Origin: Alphaproteobacteria bacterium
GTDB taxonomy: Bacteria > Pseudomonadota > Alphaproteobacteria > Rhodobacterales > Rhodobacteraceae
Direction of reading: 5' to 3'
Length of the DNA: 64,000 nucleotides
Assembly (NCBI GenBank): GCA_030425185.1
Contig: JAUIAU010000006.1
Span: 59,057-123,056 of the forward strand
The position numbers and the translations under genes were made by a program. The notes under the pieces were generated by a model. The model did not search any database. It worked only from the letters and a program-made list of their open reading frames with translations, and had not been told where the DNA came from. Below, piece by piece: positions 1-9,616 of this stretch (position 1 is its first letter; every line of letters starts with the position of its first letter).

Positions 1-486
1 GTTGGTGTCGACGACGATGCTGAATCGATTAAGAATGCGAACACCACGGCAAACGTTCACTACACTGTGACGTTTGACGCGTTCACTCTTGCTGCCGCAA
101 TGCACACCGTGTCGAACGATTACTCGGCGATGCTTAAGTACGATTTCGGTGATTTCGACGCAGCAATCGGTTACGCCCGCGACAACTCGACCGGTGACTC
201 TGCAGCCACGCTGGACGTGAACAGCACCTTCGGGGATATTTCGGTTGGTGGCTTCTACACCGATGGCACCGGAACCCTCGCCAACGGCTACGGCGTTGAC
301 TTCACCTACACCATGGGCGCGACCAAGATCATCGTCGCCTACGGCGACACCGATGCAGCCGGCGACGACGCCGACTACGGCATCGGCGCTGAGTACAACC
401 TCGGCGGCGGCGCAGTGCTCGCCGGCGGTGTTGGCTCGGTCGACTCGAACACCGTTGCCGACTTCGGCATCAACCTGACCTTCTAA
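1..486 (+). CDS. Outer membrane porin, C-terminal part (5' end outside window)
   Basis: Frame 1 is open from base 1; alternating beta-strand-like sequence ending in ...FGINLTF with terminal Phe, typical of porins. Confidence 0.85.
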   Translation, partial: VGVDDDAESIKNANTTANVHYTVTFDAFTLAAAMHTVSNDYSAMLKYDFGDFDAAIGYARDNSTGDSAATLDVNSTFGDISVGGFYTDGTGTLANGYGVDFTYTMGATKIIVAYGDTDAAGDDADYGIGAEYNLGGGAVLAGGVGSVDSNTVADFGINLTF

Positions 487-508
487 TCCCTCACGGGATC
501 AGATCGGG

Positions 509-536
509 AAGAGCGGGCCTTGTGCCCGCTCTTTTC
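509..536 (+). terminator. Rho-independent terminator after porin
   Basis: AAGAGCGGGC-cttgt-GCCCGCTCTT followed by TTC; perfect 10-bp stem directly after the stop codon. Confidence 0.85.
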
Positions 537-566
537 ATTTCCGGGGGTCTCTGGCAGAGCGATGCC

Positions 567-1220
567 ATGAGCGTGTCCGACATCACCGCCCGCGTCCGTG
601 CCGAAGAAACCCGCTGTGGTCGTCCCGAAGGGTCGGTCACGCTGATCGCCGTGTCGAAGGTCCAGCCGCTCGACCGGGTCGAGGCCGTGCTGGAAGCCGG
701 GCACCGCGTCTTCGGCGAGAACAAGGTGCAGGAGGCGCAGGGCAAATGGCCTGAATTCCGCGCCCGCTTTCCCGGCACCGAGCTTCACCTTCTGGGCCCG
801 CTCCAGACCAACAAGGCCCGCGCCGCGGTCGAGCTGTTCGACGTGATCCATTCGGTGGACCGGGAGAAGCTGGCCCGCAAGCTGGCCGATCTCGCGCAGG
901 AGCGAGGTACCTCGCCGAACCTTTTCCTGCAGGTGAACACCGGGAAGGAGCCGCAAAAGGCCGGGATCCTTCCCGAGGAAACCGACGCCTTCGTCGACAC
1001 CTGCCGCGCGCTCGACCTGCCGGTGCTGGGCCTGATGTGCATTCCGCCCGTCGACGAGGAGCCCAGTCTCCACTTCGCCCTGCTTGCGAAGCTGGCGGCG
1101 CGCAACGGACTCGCCGGGCTGTCGATGGGGATGTCCGCCGATTTCGAGAGCGCGATTGCCCAGGGCGCGACCCACGTCCGGGTCGGCAGCGCGATCTTCG
1201 GTGAACGCGACTACGGCTGA
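567..1220 (+). CDS. YggS family pyridoxal phosphate-dependent enzyme
   Basis: MSVSDITARVRAEETRCGRPEGSVTLIAVSKVQPLD...FGENKVQEAQGKW...HLLGPLQTNKAR; internal ATG at 567 preferred over 522, which lies in the terminator. Confidence 0.9.
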   Translation: MSVSDITARVRAEETRCGRPEGSVTLIAVSKVQPLDRVEAVLEAGHRVFGENKVQEAQGKWPEFRARFPGTELHLLGPLQTNKARAAVELFDVIHSVDREKLARKLADLAQERGTSPNLFLQVNTGKEPQKAGILPEETDAFVDTCRALDLPVLGLMCIPPVDEEPSLHFALLAKLAARNGLAGLSMGMSADFESAIAQGATHVRVGSAIFGERDYG

Positions 1221-1720
1221 GGCACGATCAGCCGCGTCCGGTAGGTCAGGCGCGGCGCGATCCAGGTGAGGTCGCGCGGGTTGAGGCCTATGCATCCCGC
1301 TGTCGGCACCCCCGGCGCCCGCCAGCGGTGCAGGAAGATCGCCGACCCGGCGCCCTTTTCCGCCGAGGGCCAGTTGTAGCCGGTCAGGATCACCAGGTCG
1401 TAGAGCCGGTCCGCCCGCCGCAGCCGCTCGGCGGAATAGCCGTGCGGCGCGGTGACCGTCAGGTTGTAGTCCGGGTCGCGCGGATCGTCGGACCACAGGT
1501 CGCGCGGCCGGATCGGAATCGCCCAGCGGGCCGGGCGTGCCATCCGGTCGGGCCGGTAGAGCATCCCGATCAGCCGGTGTATCCCCGCGGGGGTGGCCCC
1601 GTCTCCCTCGCGCTTGCGGCGGACGATGCCGCCGCGCCCGATCGTGCAGGGGAAACGACGCCCCATGAAACGCAGACCGGTCGGCGTCACGACCAGGTCG
1701 AGCGGATGCGCGTGGATCAC
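1211..1720 (-). CDS. L,D-transpeptidase (YkuD-like) family protein
   Basis: ...[21 protein letters not shown]...[20 protein letters not shown]: catalytic-type H...GCIGL motif. Confidence 0.8.
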   Translation of the reverse strand: MIHAHPLDLVVTPTGLRFMGRRFPCTIGRGGIVRRKREGDGATPAGIHRLIGMLYRPDRMARPARWAIPIRPRDLWSDDPRDPDYNLTVTAPHGYSAERLRRADRLYDLVILTGYNWPSAEKGAGSAIFLHRWRAPGVPTAGCIGLNPRDLTWIAPRLTYRTRLIVPQP

Positions 1721-2802
1721 AGGAGATGTCCCGACTTCTTTGCCTTGGTTGCCAGATATGCGGCGTTCTGCGGCGTCTCGCCAAGGATCAGCGGCACCCG
1801 CTCGACCACCGCAACGCCTTGCGCCTGCATCATCGCCAGCTTTGCCGGATTGTTGGTCATCAGCCGGACGGCGCTGAATCCCATCCGCTTGAGAATGTCC
1901 GAGCCGAGGCGGAAATCCCGCTCGTCATCCTCGAATCCCAGTCGGTGGTTCGCTTCGACCGTGTCGAAGCCCTGATCCTGCAAGGCGTAAGCCCGCATCT
2001 TGTTGGCGAGACCGATTCCGCGCCCTTCCTGGTTGAGGTAGAGCAGCACGCCCGCGCCCTCCGCCCCCATCTGCGCCAGCGCGCCGCGCAACTGCGGGCC
2101 GCAGTCGCACTTCAGGCTGCCGAGCAGGTCGCCGGTGAAGCAGGCCGAGTGCAGGCGGGCCAGAACCGGTTGGTCGCGCGGCGGATCGCCGATCTCGACC
2201 GCATAATGCTCTTCGCCGCCGTCGTCGGGGCGGAAGACATGCACCCGGCCCGCCTCGGACGCGGCGAGGGGCGCCCGCGCCGACACCACCGGGCGCAGCG
2301 GCGCGCCGTGACCCAGCAGCCGGGTCAGGTCCACGAGGTCCAGCGTCGTCAGCCCGGCGATGGACAGTCCGAAGGGCATGTCCCGGGTCAGCACCGCCGG
2401 CAGAAGCCGCGCGTCCTTGGCGATCTGCACCGCCGCGCGTTCGAGGTCCGCCGCGCCGTCGCGCCGACACCGGAACGGCCCTTTCATGGGGGTGGACAGG
2501 TCACTGCCCGGGTCCGCCACGGCCCTCACCCAGCCGGGTGCGGCATCGTCGGGCACGGCGATCCGTGCGAGGTCGCCGTCATAGGCGCGGGCCTTCAGGG
2601 TTTCGGCGCGGCGCGCGGTGATCGCCAGCGTCAACCCGCCTCCCAGCGCCTGGAGCGCGGCAAACCGGGTCGGCTGCACCGTCTCGGCGGCCAGCGCCAT
2701 GATCCGGCGCCCCTCGCCGGCCAGAACGACCGGCAGGCCCATGCGCAGGTCGCTCCGCGCCCGGGCGAGGAGTTCGGCTGCATCTGGTGAAAGGTCGCTC
2801 AT
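1717..2802 (-). CDS. ribA: GTP cyclohydrolase II
   Basis: [73 protein letters not shown]. Confidence 0.93.
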   Translation of the reverse strand: MSDLSPDAAELLARARSDLRMGLPVVLAGEGRRIMALAAETVQPTRFAALQALGGGLTLAITARRAETLKARAYDGDLARIAVPDDAAPGWVRAVADPGSDLSTPMKGPFRCRRDGAADLERAAVQIAKDARLLPAVLTRDMPFGLSIAGLTTLDLVDLTRLLGHGAPLRPVVSARAPLAASEAGRVHVFRPDDGGEEHYAVEIGDPPRDQPVLARLHSACFTGDLLGSLKCDCGPQLRGALAQMGAEGAGVLLYLNQEGRGIGLANKMRAYALQDQGFDTVEANHRLGFEDDERDFRLGSDILKRMGFSAVRLMTNNPAKLAMMQAQGVAVVERVPLILGETPQNAAYLATKAKKSGHLL

Positions 2803-2962
2803 CCGCCCGTCCGGCCTGATCTTTTCCGCTACATAGGGCCAAGGGCCCGGAATTGAAACAAAACGCGTGCCTGCGACACAGGCGCGTGAGGTATTTTTCC
2901 GATCACTTGCCCTTCCGTCCCGGGCACAACATCTCCGGAACGTGACTGAGACGGAGGCACAC

Positions 2963-3649
2963 ATGGCCCAGCTGCGCAAGATTCTGCTCGTGGACGACGA
3001 CGACGACCTGCGCGAGGCGCTCAGCGAGCAGCTCGTGATGACCGAGGACTTCGACGTGTTCGAGGCGGGGTCGGGCAGTGCCGCGCTCGCCCGGGCCAAG
3101 GAAGGTCTCTACGATCTCGTCATCCTCGACGTCGGCCTGCCCGACACCGACGGCCGCGAACTGTGCCGGGTGATGCGCAAGCAGGGGGTAAAGTGTCCCA
3201 TCCTGATGCTGACCGGGCACGACTCGGACGCCGACACGATTCTCGGCCTCGATGCGGGCGCGAACGATTACGTCACCAAGCCCTTCAAGTTCCCGGTGCT
3301 CCTGGCACGGATCCGGGCGCAGCTGCGCCAGCATGAGCAGTCCGAGGACGCGGTGTTCCAGGTCGGCCCCTACACCTTCCGGCCCTCGATGAAGATGCTG
3401 ATCACAGAGGACGAGAAGAAGATCCGCCTGACCGAGAAAGAAACGAACATTCTCAAGTTCTTGTACCGCAAGACTGATGGCGTGGTGCCGCGCGACGTGC
3501 TCCTGCACGAGGTCTGGGGCTACAACGCCGGTGTCACAACGCACACACTCGAGACTCATATTTACCGGCTGCGACAGAAAATCGAACCGGATCCGGCAAA
3601 CGCGCGTATTCTGGTAACCGAAAGTGGCGGGTATCGCCTCGTCGCCTGA
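2963..3649 (+). CDS. OmpR-family response regulator (CenR-like)
   Basis: Receiver domain ([31 protein letters not shown]) plus winged-helix C-terminus ([30 protein letters not shown]). Confidence 0.9.
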   Translation: MAQLRKILLVDDDDDLREALSEQLVMTEDFDVFEAGSGSAALARAKEGLYDLVILDVGLPDTDGRELCRVMRKQGVKCPILMLTGHDSDADTILGLDAGANDYVTKPFKFPVLLARIRAQLRQHEQSEDAVFQVGPYTFRPSMKMLITEDEKKIRLTEKETNILKFLYRKTDGVVPRDVLLHEVWGYNAGVTTHTLETHIYRLRQKIEPDPANARILVTESGGYRLVA

Positions 3650-3700
3650 GCATGAATCCCTCCCGTGTCGGGGTCATGACACGGACCTCCCTGTTGGACT

Positions 3701-3727
3701 GGCCCGGCTTCACGCCGGGTCTTTTCT
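3701..3727 (+). terminator. Rho-independent terminator after response regulator
   Basis: GGCCCGGC-ttcac-GCCGGGTC followed by TTTTCTTTT. Confidence 0.8.
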
Positions 3728-3743
3728 TTTGGGAGACGCCCGG

Positions 3744-4334
3744 TCAGGACCCGCTGACAAGGTCGATCAGGACGGTGGGAATCAGCGAGGCGAGGCCCAT
3801 CATCGCCAGCCCGGCCACCACGAAGAGACCGTCGCGCACCACCAGCCCCGCCGCGAAGAACACGACCGCCAGTCCGAGGATCGAGCTGGAGAACGGGACC
3901 AGTTCCAGGAACGGCATGGACAGGCCGGACAGGATCGCGCCGACCTGCGGAACCAGTGCCAGCGGCGGCACGGTCAGCGCCGTGAACCGGTGCCGGGCAT
4001 GCCGGTCCAGCCAGTTGCCCAGCCGGTCGAGCCAGACGACCGCCCGGCCCAGCCGTTCGCCGCGCACCTGCCGCCGCATCAGCGGTCCCGGCAGCCACAG
4101 GCCGGGCCGCCCGACCACCAGTTGCAGCCCGATCAACGCGATGAGCAGGCCGCAGACCGTGGGCAGCAGCGGGATGCCCGACAGCGGCGAGACGACGATC
4201 AGCGCGGGCGCGACCAGCGCGGCTGCCACCGACTGACCGCCGGTGGCGGCCATGATCTCGCCCAGCGACGCCTTCTCCCGCCCGGCCAGCTCTTCGAGCC
4301 GGTCGAGAATGTCTGCGATGGCATGTCCTGACAC
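3744..4334 (-). CDS. Exopolysaccharide biosynthesis protein, ExoD family
   Basis: VSGHAIADILDRLEELAGREKASLGEIMAATGGQSVAAALVAPALIVVSPLSGIPLLPTVCGLLIALIGLQLVVGRPGLWLP; GTG start inferred. Confidence 0.85.
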   Translation of the reverse strand: MSGHAIADILDRLEELAGREKASLGEIMAATGGQSVAAALVAPALIVVSPLSGIPLLPTVCGLLIALIGLQLVVGRPGLWLPGPLMRRQVRGERLGRAVVWLDRLGNWLDRHARHRFTALTVPPLALVPQVGAILSGLSMPFLELVPFSSSILGLAVVFFAAGLVVRDGLFVVAGLAMMGLASLIPTVLIDLVSGS

Positions 4335-4428
4335 TCGGTCCTCCTGCACGTTCCCGCCAAGGTCGGGCTTCCCGTGCGGGCCCGCAAGGGGCAGAGTTCG
4401 ACGAAACTCCCCGCCGTGGTGTCTTCCG

Positions 4429-5751
4429 ATGAAACGACGTCCCCTGATTCTCGGTGCGCTCGCCGCGCCGGTCCTGTTGCGTGTCCCCCTCGCCCGCGCC
4501 CAGCCCGCGCCCGACGTGCTGGTGATCGGGGCCGGGATCGCGGGGCTTGGGGCCGCCCGGCGGCTGGCGGATGCCGGGCTGCGGGTGACGGTGCTGGAAG
4601 TGCGCGACCGGATCGGCGGGCGGATCGCCACGGACCGCAGCCTCGGCGTGCCGATCGAGCGCGGCGCGGGCTGGATCCACGGGCCGCGCGGCAATCCCTT
4701 GAGCGCGCTGGCGCGGACGGTCGGGGCCGAAACCTTCGTGACCGATGACGACTCGCTTGACCTGCGCCGGGCTGACGGACGCCCGGTGCCCGAAGATGCG
4801 ATCTGGGCGGCGTGGGACCGCCATTCGGCGGCGCTGGACGCGGCCGGGGAGGCCGCACCGGGCGTCTCGCTGGCCGAGGCGCTGGACGCCGCCCTGCCGG
4901 GGGTCGACCCGGTGACCGACTGGATGCGGGCGGCCTTCACGGCCTTCGACCTCGGCGCGCCGCCTGCCCGGATCGAGGCGCGGCACCATGACGAGGACGA
5001 GGCGTTCGAGGGCGCCGACGTGGTGCTGCCCGGCGGTTATGACCGGCTGCTCGGCCCGCTGGCGGAGGGGCTCGATATCCGCCTCGCGACGCCCGTGACC
5101 GCGCTGACCCGGCGCGCGGACGGGGTAACCGCGATGACGCCCGGGGGACCGCTGACCGCCCGGTTCGCGGTGCTCGCGGTGCCGCTGGGGGTCCTTCAAC
5201 GGGGCACGCCGGTCCTCGACCCGCCGCTGTCGTCCCGCCAGCGCGCCGCGCTGGATCGGCTGGTGATGGGCGCCGTCACCAAGCTGTCCCTGCGCTTTCC
5301 CGGGATCGCCTGGCCGGAGGACGTGCAATACCTCGGGATGATGGACGCCGAGCCGGGCCGCTGGCCGCTGGCGCTGAACCATGCCACCTGGACCGGGGAG
5401 CCGGTCCTGACGATGGTCGCCACCGCCGAGGCCGCGCAACGACTGGACCGGCTGCCGGAGGCCGCGCTGGTCGCCGACGCGCTGGAGGTGCTGCGCGCGG
5501 CCTTCGGACCTAGCCTGCCCGACCCTGTGGGGGCCGTGGCCTCGCGCTGGTCGACCGATCCGCTGAGCCTTGGCGCGTATTCCTTCCCGGCGCTCGGTGC
5601 CCGGCTCGATGATCCGGACGCGCTGACAGAAAGCGACGATGGCCGGGTCTATCTCGCGGGCGAGCATTGCACCGCCCGCTGGCGCGGCACGGCGCATGGC
5701 GCGTTGCTGACCGGGCGCGCGGCGGCGGAGGCGATCCTCGACACGCTCTGA
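4429..5751 (+). CDS. FAD-dependent (monoamine oxidase-like) oxidoreductase
   Basis: N-terminal signal-like segment, GAGIAGLGAARRLADAGLRVTVLEVRDRIGGRI dinucleotide fold, C-terminal VYLAGEHC...GTAHGALLTGRAAAE. Confidence 0.88.
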   Translation: MKRRPLILGALAAPVLLRVPLARAQPAPDVLVIGAGIAGLGAARRLADAGLRVTVLEVRDRIGGRIATDRSLGVPIERGAGWIHGPRGNPLSALARTVGAETFVTDDDSLDLRRADGRPVPEDAIWAAWDRHSAALDAAGEAAPGVSLAEALDAALPGVDPVTDWMRAAFTAFDLGAPPARIEARHHDEDEAFEGADVVLPGGYDRLLGPLAEGLDIRLATPVTALTRRADGVTAMTPGGPLTARFAVLAVPLGVLQRGTPVLDPPLSSRQRAALDRLVMGAVTKLSLRFPGIAWPEDVQYLGMMDAEPGRWPLALNHATWTGEPVLTMVATAEAAQRLDRLPEAALVADALEVLRAAFGPSLPDPVGAVASRWSTDPLSLGAYSFPALGARLDDPDALTESDDGRVYLAGEHCTARWRGTAHGALLTGRAAAEAILDTL

Positions 5752-5822
5752 CCGGGACGGAACGGCTTGAGGCCCGCGCCGCCCCCGCCTAGGGTCGCGC
5801 CGACCCCAGCACCGGAGCCGCC

Positions 5823-6611
5823 ATGTCCTTCACCGTCGCCACCTGGAACATCAACTCGGTGCGCCTGCGCGCGGGCCTCGTGGCGAAACTGCTGCGCGAG
5901 GAGCGTCCGGACGTCCTGTGCCTGCAGGAGTGCAAGTCGCCGGTCGAGAAGATCCCGCTGCATACCTTCAAGGAGATCGGCTACCGCCACATCGTGGCCC
6001 GTGGCCAGAAGGGCTATAACGGCGTCGCGATCCTGTCGAAGCTGCCGATGGAGGATGCCGGGCACCGCGACTTCGTTGGCAAGGGTGATGCCCGCCACGT
6101 GGCCGGACGGCTGGAGAACGGCGTCACCGTTCACAACTTCTACGTCCCCGCCGGGGGCGACGTGCCCGACCGCGAGGTGAACGACAAGTTCGGCCACAAG
6201 CTCGATTTCCTTTCCGAGATGCGCGACTGGTTCGGGGCCGAGGCCCCGGAGAAGTCCATCCTCGTGGGCGATCTGAACATCGCCCCGCGCGAGGATGATG
6301 TCTGGGACCACAAGGCGCTGCTGAAGGTCGTCAGCCATACCCCGGTCGAGGTCGACGCGCTGGCCGAGGTGCAGGAGGCCGGACGCTGGACCGACGTCAC
6401 CCGCGCCGACATTCCCGACGGGCGGCTCTACTCGTGGTGGTCCTACCGCGCGCGGGACTGGGACGCGGCCGACAAGGGCCGCCGCCTCGACCATGTCTGG
6501 GCCACGCCGGACATCTCCGGCGCCGCTCACGGCAGCCGCATCCTGCGCGCCGCGCGGGGCTGGGAGCAACCCAGCGACCACGCCCCGGTGTTTGCGAGCT
6601 TCGACCTGTAA
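5823..6611 (+). CDS. xthA: Exodeoxyribonuclease III
   Basis: MSFTVATWNINSVRLR...VLCLQECKSP...GYNGVAILSK...LVGDLNIAP...GRRLDHVWATPD...SDHAPVFASFDL. Confidence 0.93.
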   Translation: MSFTVATWNINSVRLRAGLVAKLLREERPDVLCLQECKSPVEKIPLHTFKEIGYRHIVARGQKGYNGVAILSKLPMEDAGHRDFVGKGDARHVAGRLENGVTVHNFYVPAGGDVPDREVNDKFGHKLDFLSEMRDWFGAEAPEKSILVGDLNIAPREDDVWDHKALLKVVSHTPVEVDALAEVQEAGRWTDVTRADIPDGRLYSWWSYRARDWDAADKGRRLDHVWATPDISGAAHGSRILRAARGWEQPSDHAPVFASFDL

Positions 6612-6614
6612 AAC

Positions 6615-6668
6615 TTGACTTCCGCCAGAGTGACCGCCATTTTGCACGGTGGGCTTCGGCAAATGGCG
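6615..6668 (+). promoter_or_regulatory. Putative TA-operon promoter with inverted-repeat operator
   Basis: CGCCATTTTGC (6635-6645) and GCAAATGGCG (6659-6668) form a near-perfect inverted repeat; TTGACT at 6615 with 17-bp spacing to CATTTT. Confidence 0.45.
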
Positions 6669-6720
6669 GACGCCGGGCATATGCGTCCGTTGGCTCCGCG
6701 ACTGCGGGAAGGATGATCTC

Positions 6721-7134
6721 ATGGCCGATTTGCTGCAGCGTGCGGCGGCACCCGACGCGGGACTGGGCATACTTCCGATGACTTATGCCGAGGTGAAGAA
6801 CGGTATCTCGGCCTCCGTCATCAAGTCGCTCATCAAGTCGTCCGTCCTGACGAAGGAGGACGTAACCATGATCATTTCGCCACGAACCCTCGAGCGGCGC
6901 ACCCAACATGACGATGTCCTCAAGACCGAAGAGGTCGACGGCATCATCCGCTTGCTCAGGGTCAGGGCCCACGCCGTGCGGTTGTTCGAGGACACCGGGC
7001 TTGCGGATGAGTGGCTGAGAACGCCCAATCCCGCCCTAGGGGGCGAGTGTCCGATCGAAATGGCCCGGATGGATATCGGGGCCCGCGAGGTCGAGGACGT
7101 CCTGACCCGGCTTGAACATGGAATCCATGGCTGA
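6721..7134 (+). CDS. Antitoxin of Xre/MbcA/ParS type (DUF2384-like)
   Basis: MADLLQRAAAPDAGLGILPMTYAEVKNGISASVIKSLIKSSVLTKEDVTMIISPRTLERR...RLFEDTGLADEWLRTPNPALGGECPIEMARMDIGAREVEDVLTRLEHGIHG; overlaps RES-domain ORF. Confidence 0.85.
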   Translation: MADLLQRAAAPDAGLGILPMTYAEVKNGISASVIKSLIKSSVLTKEDVTMIISPRTLERRTQHDDVLKTEEVDGIIRLLRVRAHAVRLFEDTGLADEWLRTPNPALGGECPIEMARMDIGAREVEDVLTRLEHGIHG

Positions 7135-7588
7135 ACGCGTCCGCGCGTTTCGACTGGTCAAGGCGCAGTATGCCCCTGGTCTCGACGGCGAGGGCGCGAA
7201 GAAATCTCCCGGACGCTGGAACGCCGCAGGAACGCCAATGGTCTACTGCGCCTCAAGCGCGTCCCTTGCTGTGCTGGAGACCTTCGTTCACCTCCCGCCG
7301 GCCATGCGGCGGGCAGACAAGTTTCCGCCCCTCGTGCTGGTGACCCTCGATGTCGTCGCGGCGGGCTTGACCGAACTTTCGGTGACGGACCCGTACGACC
7401 TCGCCCAAACCCGCAGAGCCGGAACCGACTGGCTGACCTCGATGTCCGGCGTCGGGGCGTGGGTGCCCTCACAGGTCGTCCCGGCGGACCGGAACCTTCT
7501 GCTCAATCCGCAGCATCCCGACTTCGGGTCCCGTGTCACCGTGGTCGAGGCGGCCCCTTTTACCTACGATCCGCGCATGGCGACCTGA
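7118..7588 (+). CDS. RES domain-containing toxin
   Basis: RVRAFRLVKAQYAPGLDGEGAKKSPGRWNAAGTPMVYCASSASLAVLETFVHL; overlaps antitoxin 3' end (start 7118 or 7127). Confidence 0.88.
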   Translation: MESMAERVRAFRLVKAQYAPGLDGEGAKKSPGRWNAAGTPMVYCASSASLAVLETFVHLPPAMRRADKFPPLVLVTLDVVAAGLTELSVTDPYDLAQTRRAGTDWLTSMSGVGAWVPSQVVPADRNLLLNPQHPDFGSRVTVVEAAPFTYDPRMAT

Positions 7589-7669
7589 TCCCCCCGCGCC
7601 CGCCCTTGGCAGCGCGCGGGCGAAGCGCCATATACGGCGAAACGCAAGAGAACCTGGGGGACCGACCAT

Positions 7670-8590
7670 ATGCTCGGCTTCGGAGAGACCACTGCCGCCC
7701 CCGCCGCGGGCGGCGACCTGATCAAGGAAACCACCGACGCGACCTTCATGGCCGACGTCGTCGAGGCCAGCCGCGAGACGCCCGTCATCGTCGACTTCTG
7801 GGCGCCGTGGTGCGGACCGTGCCGGACCCTCGGCCCGGCGCTCGAAGCTGCCGTTACCGCCGCGAAGGGCGCGGTGAAGATGGTCAAGATCAACGTCGAC
7901 GAGAACCAGGGTTACGCCGGGCAACTGCGCGTCCAGTCGATCCCGACCGTCTATGCCTTCTGGCAGGGCCAGCCGGTCGACGGGTTCCAGGGCGCGATCC
8001 AGCAGAGCGAGATCAAGAAGTTCGTCGAGAAGCTGGCCGCGCTGGCCGGGCAGAGCGCCGATGGCGGGCTGTCCGAAGCGCTGGAGGCCGCCGAGGCGAT
8101 GCTGGCCGAAGGGGTCGCGGCCGATGCCGCGCAGGTGTTCGCCGCGGTCGTCGCCGAGGATCCGCAGAACGCGGCCGCCTACGGCGGTCTGGCCCGGGCC
8201 CATGTCGCCCTCGGCGAACTGGACCAGGCCGAAGCCCTGCTGAACAACGTTCCGAAGGAGCTGCAGACCGCGTCCGAGATCGAAGCGGCGCGCGCCCAGC
8301 TTGCCCTCGCGCGGCAGGCCGACAGCGCGGGCCCGGTGGCCGATCTGCGCGCCGCGGTCGAGGCCGATCCGTCGAACCTTCAGGCCCGCTATGACCTCGC
8401 GCTGGCGCTGCATGCCTCCGGGCAGGTGCAGGAGGCGGTGGACATGCTCCTCGACCTGTTCCGCCGGGACCGCGAGTGGAACGACGGTGCCGCGAAGACG
8501 CAGCTCTTCACCATCTTCGACGCGCTGAAGCCGCAGGACCCGATCGTGCTGGCCGGCAGGCGGAAGTTGTCGTCGATGATCTTTGCCTGA
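7670..8590 (+). CDS. Thioredoxin with C-terminal TPR-like region (YbbN/CnoX type)
   Basis: VIVDFWAPWCGPCRTLGPALE plus tetratricopeptide-like C-terminus. Confidence 0.9.
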   Translation: MLGFGETTAAPAAGGDLIKETTDATFMADVVEASRETPVIVDFWAPWCGPCRTLGPALEAAVTAAKGAVKMVKINVDENQGYAGQLRVQSIPTVYAFWQGQPVDGFQGAIQQSEIKKFVEKLAALAGQSADGGLSEALEAAEAMLAEGVAADAAQVFAAVVAEDPQNAAAYGGLARAHVALGELDQAEALLNNVPKELQTASEIEAARAQLALARQADSAGPVADLRAAVEADPSNLQARYDLALALHASGQVQEAVDMLLDLFRRDREWNDGAAKTQLFTIFDALKPQDPIVLAGRRKLSSMIFA

Positions 8591-8617
8591 TCCGGGCCCG
8601 GCGCTATCTCCCCGTCC

Positions 8618-9262
8618 ATGCTCTCCGCCGCCGACCTCCCCGATACCATCCCGGTCTTCCCGCTGCCGGGGGCGCTGCTCCTGCCGCGCGCCCGGTTGCC
8701 GCTGCACCTGTTCGAGCCGCGCTACCTCGCGATGTTCGAGGACACGCTGAAGACCTCGCACCGGTTGATCGGCATGGTCCAGACCCGCGAGGTGCCGGGT
8801 GGCGGTGAGCGCCGCCTGCAGTCCATCGGCTGCGCGGGCCGCGTGACCGCCTTCTCGGAAACCGAGGACGGCCGCTACATGATCACGCTGTCGGGCATCT
8901 CGCGCTACCGCATCACCCGCGAGATTTCCGGCTTCACGCCCTACCTGAAGGCGGATGTCTCGTGGGACGGCTTCGCGCGCGACCTGGGGCCGACCGAGAC
9001 CGACAAGGGCTTCGATCGCACTGCGTTCCTGAAGCTGCTCGCCCGGTTCTTCGCCGCCCGCGAGTTGCAGACCGACTGGGAAAGTCTGGAACAGGCCGAG
9101 GACGAGTTGCTGATCAACTCGCTCTCGATGCTGTGCCCGTTCGACCCGTCCGACAAGCAGGCCCTGCTCGAAGCCCCGTCGCTGGCCACCCGGCGCGAGA
9201 CCCTCGTGACCCTGATCGAGTTCGCCCTGCGCGGCGGCCAGACGGACGAAATTCTGCAATGA
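8618..9262 (+). CDS. LON peptidase substrate-binding domain protein
   Basis: [45 protein letters not shown]. Confidence 0.9.
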   Translation: MLSAADLPDTIPVFPLPGALLLPRARLPLHLFEPRYLAMFEDTLKTSHRLIGMVQTREVPGGGERRLQSIGCAGRVTAFSETEDGRYMITLSGISRYRITREISGFTPYLKADVSWDGFARDLGPTETDKGFDRTAFLKLLARFFAARELQTDWESLEQAEDELLINSLSMLCPFDPSDKQALLEAPSLATRRETLVTLIEFALRGGQTDEILQ

Positions 9263-9462
9263 GCGACTCTGCCGCGCCGCCGTCCGAAGGGCCGGGCATC
9301 GACCGCCACATGCTGGAGGCACTGGTGTGCCCGTTGACCCGCGCGCCGCTCAAGTACGATCCCGAGCGGCAGGAACTGGTCAGCCGAGCGGCGCATCTGG
9401 CCTACCCGATCCGCAACGGCATTCCGGTGATGATCGAGGACGAGGCGCGCAAGCTCGACTGA
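9259..9462 (+). CDS. Trm112 family protein
   Basis: [51 protein letters not shown]; overlaps upstream stop by 4 bp. Confidence 0.9.
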   Translation: MSDSAAPPSEGPGIDRHMLEALVCPLTRAPLKYDPERQELVSRAAHLAYPIRNGIPVMIEDEARKLD

Positions 9463-9616
9463 CCCGCGCTTCCGGTTGGCTTGACCGCCCCTGCCGGATG
9501 ACTAGGGTGCGCGCAACTCCCCGCCGCGCTGGAAGGTTGTGCATGGCCCTGCTCCCGTCTCCCGTTGTTGCCGACCGCCGGTCCGCGGCGATCCGTCCCC
9601 GGAGCTGAGGCGCGCC

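Noticed and set aside
2820-2962. gaggtatttttccgatc upstream of the response regulator as another copy of the 56-kb repeat end
   Set aside because: Only the TATTTTTCC portion matches; the AAGAAGAAGG part is missing, so it is more likely an A/T-rich promoter segment
3562-5697. 711-aa minus-strand ORF opposite the FAD oxidoreductase
   Set aside because: Same codon-bias artefact; overlaps clear real genes on both strands
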